52,008 bases of DNA from WHTB01 sp050699035 (GCA_050699035.1 JBOHDE010000003.1:1-52008), one strand, 5' to 3'. Positions 16,619 through 25,633 are shown, counted from the first letter of the stretch. Notes: a model not told the origin generated them from the sequence alone. A program made the numbers and translations.

Positions 16619-17334
16619 TGACTTCGCAGCAGGCACCGCTGATCGGTGACGATGCGCGCGCCTATGTCGAGCGGGACTACGACGCGCTGGGGTCTGACGA
16701 CCTGCCGGGCCAGCTGTGGGAACGCACCAAGGCGCTGAAGGTCCTCGCTCGCGAGTGCGACTCGTTTGCTCGGCTGTTGTCCGGTCTTGCTGCCTGGGCC
16801 CTCGCCGTCGCCGGTGGCGCGCTGGTGGCGCTGGCCGTGTGGAACGACGTGAACGGCGTCCTCAGGGTCGTCGGTGTCGTCGTCGGTGTGCCGCTCGTGG
16901 CCGCGGCGGCGGTGCTCGGCCGCCGGGTCTGGCAGGCCGGGCGTGTCGTGGTCGACGCGTTCTGCTGGTGGACGCTGCTGCCGGAGAAGCTGGCCGGCGG
17001 CGGAGCCGGTGTCGAGGACTGGCGGTCGTCGCCAGTTCGGGATGCGGTGGCGGCGCGCGTGTTCGTGTTCCAGGGCTGGCGGCCGCTGCGAATCGGCCTC
17101 GGCGCGGTGGCGTTCCTGAGCCCGGCGATCTTCTTCGCGCTCGCCGTCGAGGGCGGACCGCGCTATCGGCCGACCTGGCACGAGGGTCAGACGGCGGCGC
17201 TCTGGGTGATCGGGCTGACGCTGGTCGTCGCCGGCTTCGCGGCCGGTGTGGTCCTGATGGGTGGACAGTGGCGAGCCAACCTCGCCCACTCCCAGCGCGA
17301 CCCCGTGCAGCGGAAGATCTTCGGCCAGCGCTGA
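16618..17334 (+). CDS. Four-pass membrane protein, last gene of the WXG100-like operon
   Basis: A 238-residue protein with a polar N-terminus (1-50) and four predicted transmembrane helices (about 52-75, 80-105, 158-178 and 185-210), the middle pair separated by an amphipathic WWTLLPEKLAGGG region, and a basic C-terminus (HSQRDPVQRKIFGQR). The family is unknown to me. It begins at TGATG within the preceding stop, so all four genes of this operon are translationally coupled. A long palindromic hairpin follows the stop after nine bases and probably ends the transcript. Confidence 0.7.
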   Translation: MTSQQAPLIGDDARAYVERDYDALGSDDLPGQLWERTKALKVLARECDSFARLLSGLAAWALAVAGGALVALAVWNDVNGVLRVVGVVVGVPLVAAAAVLGRRVWQAGRVVVDAFCWWTLLPEKLAGGGAGVEDWRSSPVRDAVAARVFVFQGWRPLRIGLGAVAFLSPAIFFALAVEGGPRYRPTWHEGQTAALWVIGLTLVVAGFAAGVVLMGGQWRANLAHSQRDPVQRKIFGQR

Positions 17335-17343
17335 CCACCAGAG

Positions 17344-17410
17344 CCCGGTGAGTGTGACGTTCTGGTGCGACACGCCGGCGTGTCGCGACCAAAACGTCAC
17401 ACTCACCGGG
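17344..17410. repeat. Long palindromic hairpin element, copy 2
   Basis: A 67-bp inverted repeat beginning CCCGGTGAGTGTGACGTT and ending with its complement, with the same 20-base core (17368-17387) as the element at 165-214. The arms between core and ends differ from copy 1 (TTCTGGT pairing with ACCAAAA here, TTTTCGA with TCGAAAA there) yet still pair apart from one mismatch and one bulge, so pairing is conserved while sequence varies. It lies between tandem genes, so a terminator role for the upstream operon is plausible. Confidence 0.85.
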
Positions 17411-17444
17411 AGGGGGCGGTGGGTGAGGGTGGCGGCTGAGATAT

Positions 17445-17456
17445 CTTGACGTCAAG
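17445..17456. promoter_or_regulatory. Perfect palindrome upstream of icd, candidate operator
   Basis: CTTGACGTCAAG, a perfect 12-bp palindrome 35 bp before the icd start. TTGACG within it could also serve as a -35 box, so a bound regulator would block the promoter. The regulator is unknown. Confidence 0.45.
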
Positions 17457-17490
17457 CAATCTTCTCCGCAGCAGACCGGGAGCCGTCTCC

Positions 17491-18708
17491 ATGGCCAAGA
17501 TCAAGGTGCAGAACCCCGTCGTCGAGCTCGACGGCGACGAGATGACGCGGATCATCTGGCAGTTCATCAAGGACCGCCTGATCCACCCGTATCTCGATGT
17601 CGACCTCAAGTACTACGACCTGGGCATCGAGAACCGCGACGCCACCGACGACCAGGTCACGGTCGACGCGGCGCACGCGATCAAGGAGCACGGCGCCGGC
17701 GTCAAGTGCGCGACGATCACGCCGGACGAGGCGCGGGTCGAGGAGTTCGGCCTGAAGCAGATGTGGCTGTCACCCAACGGCACGATCCGTAACATCCTCG
17801 GCGGCGTGATCTTCCGCGAGCCGATCGTGATCTCCAACATCCCGCGGCTGGTGCCCGGTTGGACCAAGCCGATCATCGTCGGCCGCCATGCACACGGTGA
17901 CCAGTACAAGGCGACCAACTTCAAGGTGCCCGGCGCCGGCACCGTGACCATCACGTACACGCCGAAGGACGGCTCCGAGCCGATCGAGCACGAGATCGTC
18001 CAGATGCCGGAGGACGGCGGCGTCGTGATGGGTATGTACAACTTCAACAAGTCGATCGAGGACTTCGCGCGGGCGTCGCTCTCGTACGGCCTGCAGCGCG
18101 GGTACCCCGTCTATATGTCGACGAAGAACACCATCCTCAAGGCGTACGACGGCGCCTTCAAGGACATCTTCGCCGATGTGTTCGAGCGTGAGTTCAAGGC
18201 CGACTTCGAGAAGGCCGGCCTGACCTACGAGCACCGGCTGATCGACGACATGGTCGCCGCGGCGCTCAAGTGGGAGGGCGGCTACGTCTGGGCCTGCAAG
18301 AACTACGACGGCGACGTCCAGTCCGACACCGTCGCGCAGGGCTTCGGCTCGCTCGGCCTGATGACGTCGGTGCTGATGACGCCGGACGGCAAGACGGTCG
18401 AGGCCGAGGCCGCACACGGCACCGTGACCCGGCACTTCCGCCAGCACCAGCAGGGCAAGCCCACCTCGACCAACCCGATCGCGTCGATCTTCGCCTGGAC
18501 CGGTGGTCTGAAGCACCGCGGCAAGCTGGACGGCACCCCTGAGGTGACCGGGTTCGCCGAGACGCTGGAGCAGGTCTGCATCGAGACGGTCGAGAGCGGC
18601 AAGATGACCAAGGACCTCGCGCTGCTGGTCGGACCCGACCAGGCCTTCCTCACCACCGAGGAGTTCCTCGCGGCGCTGGACGAGAATCTGGCTGCCAAGC
18701 TCGGCTGA
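17491..18708 (+). CDS. icd: NADP-dependent isocitrate dehydrogenase (eukaryote-type, type II)
   Basis: A 405-residue homodimeric-type IDH oxidising isocitrate to 2-oxoglutarate in the TCA cycle. The N-terminus MAKIKVQNPVVELDGDEMTR, LSPNGTIRNILGG, GRHAHGDQYKATNF, STKNTILKAYDGAFKD, YDGDVQSDTVAQGFGSLGLM and EAAHGTVTRHF are diagnostic of the ~400-residue type II enzymes rather than the ~740-residue monomeric form found in many actinobacteria. The ATG at 17491 has GGGAG upstream and starts exactly at the family N-terminus. It is followed by a strong intrinsic-type terminator. With sucD and mdh this is the third TCA gene in the left part of the window. Confidence 0.97.
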   Translation: MAKIKVQNPVVELDGDEMTRIIWQFIKDRLIHPYLDVDLKYYDLGIENRDATDDQVTVDAAHAIKEHGAGVKCATITPDEARVEEFGLKQMWLSPNGTIRNILGGVIFREPIVISNIPRLVPGWTKPIIVGRHAHGDQYKATNFKVPGAGTVTITYTPKDGSEPIEHEIVQMPEDGGVVMGMYNFNKSIEDFARASLSYGLQRGYPVYMSTKNTILKAYDGAFKDIFADVFEREFKADFEKAGLTYEHRLIDDMVAAALKWEGGYVWACKNYDGDVQSDTVAQGFGSLGLMTSVLMTPDGKTVEAEAAHGTVTRHFRQHQQGKPTSTNPIASIFAWTGGLKHRGKLDGTPEVTGFAETLEQVCIETVESGKMTKDLALLVGPDQAFLTTEEFLAALDENLAAKLG

Positions 18709-18723
18709 TCGACCGCCGCGTCG

Positions 18724-18760
18724 AAGGCGCGAGGCCGCTTCCGCGGTCTCGCGCCTTTGC
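18724..18760 (+). terminator. Strong hairpin terminator of icd
   Basis: A 15-bp stem, AAGGCGCGAGGCCGC (18724-18738), loop TTCC, then its complement with one G-U pair (18743-18757), followed by a T. It begins 15 bp after the icd stop. Confidence 0.85.
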
Positions 18761-18857
18761 GTGTTCTGGCCCATCGCGGCCCGCAGACCCCTAGCATCAT
18801 CCTTGGGGAGGGGGTACGAGGCGACGACCGTCGCCCGCTGACAAGGAGCGTCTCGCG

Positions 18858-20657
18858 GTGCTGGTACTGGCCATCGAGCTGCTCTTCCTGCTCCTCTTCG
18901 TCCACGCGCTGACGCTGTTCCTGCGTCGGCGCGACCCGCTCGCTGGCGACGTCACGCTGGTCTTCAGCGCGATGGCCGGCCTGTTCATCCTCACGCTGCT
19001 CGGTGCGGTGCTCGACGAGACGCCGCGCGTGTTGCGGGCGGCGGCGATCGCGCTCCTCCTCGCCCAGCCGTTGTTGACTCTGCGACTGATCTCCCACGTG
19101 CGCGACATCCCCCGCGCGGTGCTGGCGGTCGCGGCGCTGCTCTTCGTCATCAGCACCGTCCCGCTGCTACTGCGGGAGCCCGACGGGCCCCGGTGGCCCG
19201 TCTGGTTCGCCGTCGGTGCCTTCGCGCTGGTGGAGGGCGTGGTGGCCGGCTACTTCCTGGGCGAGTCACGCGCGCGCACCGGGGCGCCACGGCTGCGGTT
19301 GCGGGTGGCCGCGCTCAGCACGGCGCTGTTCGCCGGTGCGCTGCTCATGGCGGGACTGCTGCAGGGGGGCGACGCCGCGAGGATCGTGACGCTGCTGTCG
19401 GGAGTGGGCTACGTCGCTGCGTTCATGCCGCCACCGCAGCTGCGTCGGCTGTGGGCGATGACGGCCGCCCATGACTATGGCCGCGAGCTGCTGTCGATGT
19501 CGGCCGAGGCGACCGGCAGGGACATCTGGCATCAGTTCGCGGTGTCGGCGGACGAGATCTGCGACGTGGATGCCGTGGTCGTACTCGCGCGCACCAGGGA
19601 CGGCGGCATCTCCACGGTCGCGTCCAGCGGTCTCGACCTGGGGCGCGTGACACCGCTCGAGCGCGTCGAGTTCGGCCAGCTCGCCGAGCCGACCCTGCAG
19701 CGTGCCGTCAACGGCGACTGTCCCGTCGAGCGGACCTTCGCGGCCGCGGTCGGTGCGCGGTTTGGCACCCGCGTCCCGTTGTCGCACCGGCGAGGTGGGG
19801 AGCCGGCCCATATCGCCCTGCTGTTGTCACGGCACCGCAGCTTGTTCAGTGCCGACGACCTCGAGGTGGTGGCGGGCCTCGGTGCGCAGGCGGCGCTGCT
19901 GGCCGGACGGGCCGAGGCGTCGGCAGAGCAGGAGCGGCTGGCCGACCAGCTGGCGGCGACCGTCGACGCGCTCGGTGTGGCGAGTAACGCGAAGAGCGAC
20001 CTGCTGGCGCGGGTGAGCCACGAGTTCCGTACGCCGCTCACGGTGATCATCGGCTACTGCGAGATCCTCCGCCGGGCGGTGAGCTCGGGTCGCTCGATCA
20101 TGGCGACCGATGCTCTCGACCGCATCGGGGATGCCGGCCAGCACCTCATCACGCTGGTCGACGACGTACTGAACGTCGCGGAGATGGACGCCGGACACCT
20201 CAGGCTGCGGCCCGAGCCGGTCGACCTGGCCGAGCTGATCTCCCGCGCCGTCGAGGAGCTGCGACCCGTCGCCGAGCACAAGGGGGTGGCGCTGACGGTC
20301 GACCTGGCCGCCGCCTCGGTGTACGCCGACCCGGTCCGCTTGCGGCAGGTGATCTACAACCTGTCCTCGAACGCCATCAAGTACACCCCCGAAGGCGGCT
20401 CGGTGCAGTTCGTCAGCGAGCAGGCCGACGACGGCATCCGGATCTCTGTCGTCGACACCGGCATCGGCATCAGCCCCGAGGACCAGGACCGGGTGTTCGA
20501 GGACTTCACCCAGCTCGACGAACATGCCGGTGAGGGGTCCGGGCTGGGGCTGTCGATCGCTCGCCGGCTCGTCACCGCCCACGGGGGACGCACCGAGCTC
20601 TCGTCGCGGCCGGGTGAGGGTAGCCGGTTCACCGTCGTCCTCCCGTACCCGGCCTGA
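18858..20657 (+). CDS. Orphan hybrid-membrane sensor histidine kinase, HisKA type
   Basis: A 599-residue kinase starting at a GTG with AAGGAG nine bases upstream. Residues 1-195 form about seven transmembrane helices. Residues about 215-345 look like a GAF-type domain (DIWHQFAVSADEICDVDAV ... GTRVPLSHRRGG). A short coiled coil leads to HisKA (LLARVSHEFRTPLTVIIGY, His388) and HATPase_c (LSSNAIKYTPEGG, VVDTGIGISPEDQDRVFEDF, GSGLGLSIARRL). There is no response regulator next to it, so it is an orphan; the partner must be encoded elsewhere. It is convergent with galM, with only nine bases between the stops. Confidence 0.92.
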   Translation: MLVLAIELLFLLLFVHALTLFLRRRDPLAGDVTLVFSAMAGLFILTLLGAVLDETPRVLRAAAIALLLAQPLLTLRLISHVRDIPRAVLAVAALLFVISTVPLLLREPDGPRWPVWFAVGAFALVEGVVAGYFLGESRARTGAPRLRLRVAALSTALFAGALLMAGLLQGGDAARIVTLLSGVGYVAAFMPPPQLRRLWAMTAAHDYGRELLSMSAEATGRDIWHQFAVSADEICDVDAVVVLARTRDGGISTVASSGLDLGRVTPLERVEFGQLAEPTLQRAVNGDCPVERTFAAAVGARFGTRVPLSHRRGGEPAHIALLLSRHRSLFSADDLEVVAGLGAQAALLAGRAEASAEQERLADQLAATVDALGVASNAKSDLLARVSHEFRTPLTVIIGYCEILRRAVSSGRSIMATDALDRIGDAGQHLITLVDDVLNVAEMDAGHLRLRPEPVDLAELISRAVEELRPVAEHKGVALTVDLAAASVYADPVRLRQVIYNLSSNAIKYTPEGGSVQFVSEQADDGIRISVVDTGIGISPEDQDRVFEDFTQLDEHAGEGSGLGLSIARRLVTAHGGRTELSSRPGEGSRFTVVLPYPA

Positions 20658-20666
20658 CCGACCGCG

Positions 20667-21587
20667 CTATTCGGTGAGAGCGGAGAGGGTCCAGCCGGCG
20701 ACGTGCCGGTCGCCCGGCCGGAGCACGAGCAGGTCGACCCCCGAGTTGAACGCGTCCGGTGGACAGGTCATCGGTTCGACGGCGAGGCCAAGCCGGCTCG
20801 ACGCCTCGTCCGGGCGGTCCGCGGTATGGATCTGCACCCACGGCAGGGTGGTCGGGTCCCAGGCGCACTCCACGCCGTGACCGTCGTCGTGTCGAAGCCG
20901 CACCCGGGCGAGCCCGTCCGGCCCGGCCGTCAGCGCGGTGTACGCGTGGTCGACCCAGACGTCACCGATCCGCCGCGGGCTGCGGAAGTCCAGCAGGTCG
21001 CCGTCCACCGGGTTGATGGCTGAACCGGTCGCGACCGGGAGCAGCCGGTCAGGCGTCACCGACAGCACCTCGTCGGCCGGGACCTCCAGCGTCCAGTCGT
21101 CGACCCGGCCCGTCCCGGCGCACAGGTACGGGTGCGGCGCCGTCCCGTACGGCGCGCTCTGGTCTCCGACGTTGGTCGCCGTCACCGTGCACGACAGCCC
21201 GGCGTCGCCGAGGACGTAGCGCGCGGTGAGCTCGAGCGCGAACGGGTAACCGGGCTGAGGCACCAGCCGATGGTGGAGGGTGACCGCCTCGGCGGTCTGC
21301 TCGAGCAGGTCGAACGGCAACCAGCACACCAGCCCGTGTAGTGCGGTGGCCCGCTCGGTCTCGTTGACCGGCAGCTGGTACTCCTGCCCGGCGAACCGGT
21401 ATCGCCCGTCGGCGATCCGGTTCGGCCACGGCGCCAGCAACGAGCCACGGAAGTACGGACGTGCCTCATCGCGGTCGAACGACAGCACCAGGTCACGCCC
21501 GGCGTGCTGCAGCGCGCGGAGCCCGGCGCCGACCTGGGTGATCGCTGCCCGGTAGTCGCCGTGTACGAGCGGGTAGTCGCCGAACAC
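20667..21587 (-). CDS. Aldose 1-epimerase (galactose mutarotase family)
   Basis: A 306-residue galactose-mutarotase-fold protein. It has RPYFRGSLLAPWPNRIADGR (the substrate-binding Asn-Arg motif), TALHGLVCWLPFDLL (His), SAPYGTAPHPYLCAG (second catalytic His) and a C-terminal LAVEPMTCPPDAFNSG (catalytic Glu). It interconverts alpha and beta anomers of galactose or related hexoses. The GTG start is one base beyond the galT stop, so the two form an operon for galactose use. No galK is in the window. Confidence 0.9.
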   Translation of the reverse strand: MFGDYPLVHGDYRAAITQVGAGLRALQHAGRDLVLSFDRDEARPYFRGSLLAPWPNRIADGRYRFAGQEYQLPVNETERATALHGLVCWLPFDLLEQTAEAVTLHHRLVPQPGYPFALELTARYVLGDAGLSCTVTATNVGDQSAPYGTAPHPYLCAGTGRVDDWTLEVPADEVLSVTPDRLLPVATGSAINPVDGDLLDFRSPRRIGDVWVDHAYTALTAGPDGLARVRLRHDDGHGVECAWDPTTLPWVQIHTADRPDEASSRLGLAVEPMTCPPDAFNSGVDLLVLRPGDRHVAGWTLSALTE

Positions 21588-21588
21588 C

Positions 21589-22665
21589 TCAGATGTCTCG
21601 CAGCCGCCGGGCGACGTCTTCTGGGAGTACGTCGGTGATGTACGCGTTCATGCCGGACTCGGTGCCGGCCAGGAACTTGAGCTTGTCGGCCGCACGACGG
21701 ATCGAGAACAGCTGCAGGTGCAGGTAGCCGAGGTCCTCGGTGTCGACGACCGGACCCTGGTGCCAGGCAGAGATGTACGGGAGCGGGCTGTCGTACAACC
21801 GGTCGAGGCGCTGCAGCAAGTCGAGGTACAGGACGACGAAGTCGTCGCGCTCCGCGTCGTCGAGGTCGGGAATCGTCCGGACCCGGCGCCGCGGGTAGAT
21901 GTGCACCTCGACCGGCCAGCGGGCGGCGGCCGGGACGAACGCCGTCCAGTGCGTCGACTCCGCGACGACGCGGACCCGAGCCTCGCGCTCGGCAGCGAGG
22001 ACGTCGGTGTGCAGGTCGCCGCCGGTGCGCTTCCGGTACTGCGCGGCAACGTCGACCATCCGGCTGCTGCGTGGGGTGAGGTAGGGGTAGGCGTAGATCT
22101 GGCCGTGCGGGTGGCTCAGGGTCACCCCAATCTCCTTCCCCCGACTCTCGAAGCAGAAAACCTGCTCGACGCCGTCGAGCTCACCCAGCTCGATGGTGCG
22201 GTCGGCCCAGGCGTCGACGACGAGGCGGGCCTGAGCGGCCGACAGGTCGGCGAACCGCGCGTTGTGGTCACTGGAGAAGCAGACCACCTCACAGCGACCG
22301 AAGCCAGGACGCATCGGCACCAGCGGGTTGGGGGCGTCGACCTGCGGCGGCTCGGCGGCGGTCGACAGGCTCGGAAAACGGTTCTCGAACGTCACCACGT
22401 CGTAGTCGCTGGCCGGGATCTCGGTGTGCCGGCCGTCCGACGACGGACAGAGCGGGCACTCCTCGTCCGGCGGGAGGAAGGTGCGGGACTGCCGGTGCGA
22501 GGCCATCGCCACCCACTCGTCGAGCAGCGGGTCGAGCCTGAGCTGCGACGCCGTGCTGACCGCGGGGAGGTCCCGCGGGTCGACGAGCTCGCGGACGGCG
22601 CTGTCGTCGAGGTCGAAGTAGACGATCTCTCGACCGTCCGCCAGCGTCGCGTTGGTCTTCTTCAC
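21589..22665 (-). CDS. galT: Galactose-1-phosphate uridylyltransferase
   Basis: A 358-residue Leloir-pathway enzyme exchanging UMP between UDP-glucose and galactose 1-phosphate. Motifs are CPLCPS (zinc-site cysteines), ENRFPSLS, CEVVCFSSDHNARFADL and the catalytic GVTLSHPHGQIYAYPY, whose HPH triad contains the uridylylated histidine; VEVHIYPRR and YISAWHQGP follow. The start is set at the GTG 22663-22665 because GAGGAG lies nine bases before it and the family N-terminus fits; an earlier in-frame start at 22752 adds an unlikely Cys-rich extension. It is divergent from the secreted glycosidase. Confidence 0.95.
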   Translation of the reverse strand: MKKTNATLADGREIVYFDLDDSAVRELVDPRDLPAVSTASQLRLDPLLDEWVAMASHRQSRTFLPPDEECPLCPSSDGRHTEIPASDYDVVTFENRFPSLSTAAEPPQVDAPNPLVPMRPGFGRCEVVCFSSDHNARFADLSAAQARLVVDAWADRTIELGELDGVEQVFCFESRGKEIGVTLSHPHGQIYAYPYLTPRSSRMVDVAAQYRKRTGGDLHTDVLAAEREARVRVVAESTHWTAFVPAAARWPVEVHIYPRRRVRTIPDLDDAERDDFVVLYLDLLQRLDRLYDSPLPYISAWHQGPVVDTEDLGYLHLQLFSIRRAADKLKFLAGTESGMNAYITDVLPEDVARRLRDI

Positions 22666-22848
22666 CGCACCCTGCTCCTCGGGCCCCCGCGTGCGGAGGC
22701 AGGTTGACGTCGTGAAGTGCGCGCATGAGGCGCCCGTCGAACAGTCAACCACAAAACAACAGGTTCAAACAGCGAGACCGTCGATGCACGGATTTGGCGG
22801 AGACAGCGGCTCCTGGTGTGTGAAAACGAGTGAACACGACAGTTTCTG

Positions 22849-22878
22849 TTGACATGACCTGGGAAACGTGTGTGGAAT
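22849..22878 (+). promoter_or_regulatory. Promoter of the GH2 glycosidase gene
   Basis: TTGACA (22849-22854), an 18-bp spacer and TGGAAT (22873-22878), about 70 bp before the GTG. The 286-bp divergent region towards galT is noticeably richer in A+T than its surroundings and otherwise holds no gene. Confidence 0.5.
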
Positions 22879-22951
22879 GTGTCACGCGCCGGCGTGCCGG
22901 TGTCCGTGCGTCAGCAACGGGCTGGCGCAGTCAGCGGAGTGAGGATGCATC

Positions 22952-25483
22952 GTGACAGCACCCACAGCAGCACCTCTACGACGAACCGGACTCGCGCTGG
23001 CGACAGCGCTGGTCATGATGGCCTCGACCGTCCTGCTGAGCGCGGCCGCACCGGCAGCCCCCGATCCCTCCGACAGTGGGTGGGAGATGGGCGAGCCCCG
23101 GCTCCCGACACCGTGGACCGAGGAGGTGTCCCCGGACAACGCACTGCCGGACTACCCGCGCCCACAGCTGACCCGGGCGAACTGGCAGAACCTCAACGGC
23201 GTATGGGAGTTCGCCGGCGCCACGGCGGGCGCGGAGCCGCCGTTCGGCCAGACCCTCGGTGAGCAGGTCCTGGTTCCGTACCCGATCGAGTCGGTGCTGT
23301 CCGGCATCGAGCGGCACGAGGACTACATGTGGTACCGCAAGAACGTCTCGGTGCCCAACGGCTGGCGGATCGGCAACGGACAGCGGCTGATGCTGAACTT
23401 CGGCGCCGTCGACTACAAGTCGGTGGTGTACGTCAACGGGGAGCAGGTCGCCGAGCACACGGGCGGGTACGGACGGTTCTCGGCGGACATCACCGATGCC
23501 GTGACTGGGTCGGGTGCACAGGAGATCATCGTCGGCGTCGAGGATCGCACCGACGCGACCTGGCAGCCGGTGGGCAAGCAGCGCCGGGTTCCCGACCGCG
23601 GCATCTTCTACGAGGGCGCCTCGGGCATCTGGCAGACCGTCTGGATGGAGCCGGTCGCCGACGGCCACGTGGGCACGCTGGACATGACGCCCGACCTCGA
23701 CGCGAGTGCGCTCCGGCTCACCGTTAACACCGTGGGCGACACCGGTGGTCTGACGGTGGAGGCAACCGTGCGCGACGGCCGGACGATGGTCAGCCGGACG
23801 TCCGGTGCGCCGGGCGCGGAGATCGCGCTGCCGGTGACGAAGGCCAAGCTGTGGTCGCCCGACTCCCCGTTCCTCTACAACCTCGAGGTCAGGCTGAAGA
23901 ACGGCGACGAGGTGGTCGACAGCGTCGGGTCCTACTTCGGCATGCGCGAGATCGGCAAGGCGAAGGGTGCCGACGGCAGACTGCACATGACCCTGAACGG
24001 CGAGATCGTGTTCCAGATGTCGACGCTCGACCAGGGCTACTGGCCGGACGGCATCTACACCGCACCGACCGACGACGCGCTGGCGTTCGACCTCGAGCAG
24101 CACAAGGAACTCGGCTTCAACACCGTACGCAAACACATCAAGGTCGAGCCCGACCGCTGGTTCTACCACGCGGACCGGCTGGGACTGCTGGTCTGGCAGG
24201 ACATGCCGGCGATGCGGACCGGTGGCCGTCCCCCGGTCGACGGGCAGCAGCAGTTCGAGACCGAACTGCACGAGATGGTCGACCAGCACAAGAGCTGGAC
24301 CTCGGTGATCGGCTGGGTGCCGTTCAACGAGGGCTGGGGCGAGTGGGACCGTGACGCCACCGGCCGGATCGCTGACGACATCAAAGCGCAGGACCCGAGC
24401 CGGCTGGTCAACGCGCACAGCGGGGTGAACTGCTGTGACTCGCTCGGCGACTCGGGCCAGGGCGACGTCATCGACTGGCACCGGTACGTCGGTCCCGCCG
24501 ATCCCGTACCCCAGGGGGAGCGAGTGTCGATCGACGGCGAGCACGGCGGTTTCGGGCTCGAGGTCGACGACCACATGTGGTTCGGAGAGGGTCACGCGTA
24601 CGAGATGACGCCCGATCCCGAGACGCTGACTCGGCGTTATGTCGAGAACCAGGAGGACGTCCTGACGGCGGCCAAGCAGTGCGGGATCAGCGGAGCGATC
24701 TACACCCAGATCACCGACGTCGAGCACGAGGTCAACGGCTTCTTCACCTACGACCGGCAGGTCGAGAAGATGGACTTCGGCCAGGTGCGCGACATCAACG
24801 AGAAGATCATCCGCGAGGCCGACGGCTCCGGTTCCGACGCCCCCGACCTACCTCCGGGCACTCCGGGTCTGACCGGGCTCGCGTACTGGCCCGCCGACGA
24901 GGGCAGCGGCACGGTGGCCGCCGACCAGGTCGGCGACGCCGACCTCACCCTGCGACCTGGGGCGAGCTGGACCGCCGGAGTGTCCGGGTCGGCTCTGGCG
25001 TTCGACGGCGCCGGTGGTCATGCCGAGACCGACGGTCCGGTGCTCGACACCTCCGGCAGCTTCACCGCCGCGGCATGGGTCAAGCTCGACCGGGTGAACG
25101 GCTGGCTGACGGCGGTCGGACAGGACGGCCCGGTCCAGTCGGCGTTCTTCCTGCAGAAGACGGCCGACACCAACCGGTTCTCGTTCAGCACGGCAGGTGG
25201 GCGGGCGCTGTCGGACTTCGTGCCGGTGGCGGACCGTTGGTACCACCTGACGGGCATGCGGGACGCGGCGACCGGGACGCACACGTTGTACGTCGACGGG
25301 GTCGAGCAGTCGTCGTTCAGCCAGTGCCTCAACCCGGACTCCGAGGGTCCGCTGAGCATCGGCCGGGCCCGCTTCGGCGGTAACGACGTCGACTTCTGGC
25401 CGGGTGCGGTCGACGACGTACGCGTCTGGGACAGGGCGTTGAGCGCTGAGGAGGTGGCCGAGATCGCCGCGACCGGCCGGTAG
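22952..25483 (+). CDS. Secreted glycoside hydrolase family 2 protein with C-terminal LamG domain
   Basis: An 843-residue secreted enzyme. Residues 1-36 are a signal peptide (RRTGLALATALVMMASTVLL, then an AAAPAAP cleavage region). The GH2 sugar-binding, immunoglobulin-like and TIM-barrel domains span about 70-620: DYMWYRKNVSVPNG, RGIFYEGASGIWQTVWME, NTVRKHIKVEPDRWFYHADR, LGLLVWQDMPAM and VPFNEGWGEWD with Glu460 as likely acid/base. Glu530 in SIDGEHGG is a candidate nucleophile. Residues about 640-840 form a LamG/concanavalin-like module (GLTGLAYWPADEG, FTAAAWVKLD, DDVRVWDRALSAEEVAEI) that probably binds carbohydrate. Substrate is likely a beta-galactoside or related glycan given galT/galM and the sugar transporter beside it, but GH2 covers several specificities. 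Confidence 0.9.
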   Translation: MTAPTAAPLRRTGLALATALVMMASTVLLSAAAPAAPDPSDSGWEMGEPRLPTPWTEEVSPDNALPDYPRPQLTRANWQNLNGVWEFAGATAGAEPPFGQTLGEQVLVPYPIESVLSGIERHEDYMWYRKNVSVPNGWRIGNGQRLMLNFGAVDYKSVVYVNGEQVAEHTGGYGRFSADITDAVTGSGAQEIIVGVEDRTDATWQPVGKQRRVPDRGIFYEGASGIWQTVWMEPVADGHVGTLDMTPDLDASALRLTVNTVGDTGGLTVEATVRDGRTMVSRTSGAPGAEIALPVTKAKLWSPDSPFLYNLEVRLKNGDEVVDSVGSYFGMREIGKAKGADGRLHMTLNGEIVFQMSTLDQGYWPDGIYTAPTDDALAFDLEQHKELGFNTVRKHIKVEPDRWFYHADRLGLLVWQDMPAMRTGGRPPVDGQQQFETELHEMVDQHKSWTSVIGWVPFNEGWGEWDRDATGRIADDIKAQDPSRLVNAHSGVNCCDSLGDSGQGDVIDWHRYVGPADPVPQGERVSIDGEHGGFGLEVDDHMWFGEGHAYEMTPDPETLTRRYVENQEDVLTAAKQCGISGAIYTQITDVEHEVNGFFTYDRQVEKMDFGQVRDINEKIIREADGSGSDAPDLPPGTPGLTGLAYWPADEGSGTVAADQVGDADLTLRPGASWTAGVSGSALAFDGAGGHAETDGPVLDTSGSFTAAAWVKLDRVNGWLTAVGQDGPVQSAFFLQKTADTNRFSFSTAGGRALSDFVPVADRWYHLTGMRDAATGTHTLYVDGVEQSSFSQCLNPDSEGPLSIGRARFGGNDVDFWPGAVDDVRVWDRALSAEEVAEIAATGR

Positions 25484-25530
25484 CCCCACGACGGTCGCGT
25501 CGCCCGTTTGTCACGTGGCCGTGGCTGGTG

Positions 25531-25566
25531 GTCGCTTCCCGCGGCGTAGAACCCGAGGGAAGCGAC
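25531..25566 (+). terminator. Terminator hairpin after the GH2 gene
   Basis: GTCGCTTCCC (25531-25540) pairs with GGGAAGCGAC (25557-25566) around a 16-base loop, 48 bp downstream of the stop. Confidence 0.6.
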
Positions 25567-25633
25567 TATCAGCCCAGGGGAGTGGGCTCTCGTCCTGAGT
25601 GGAACGGCGGGCGGGTGGTTCTTGCGTATTGAT

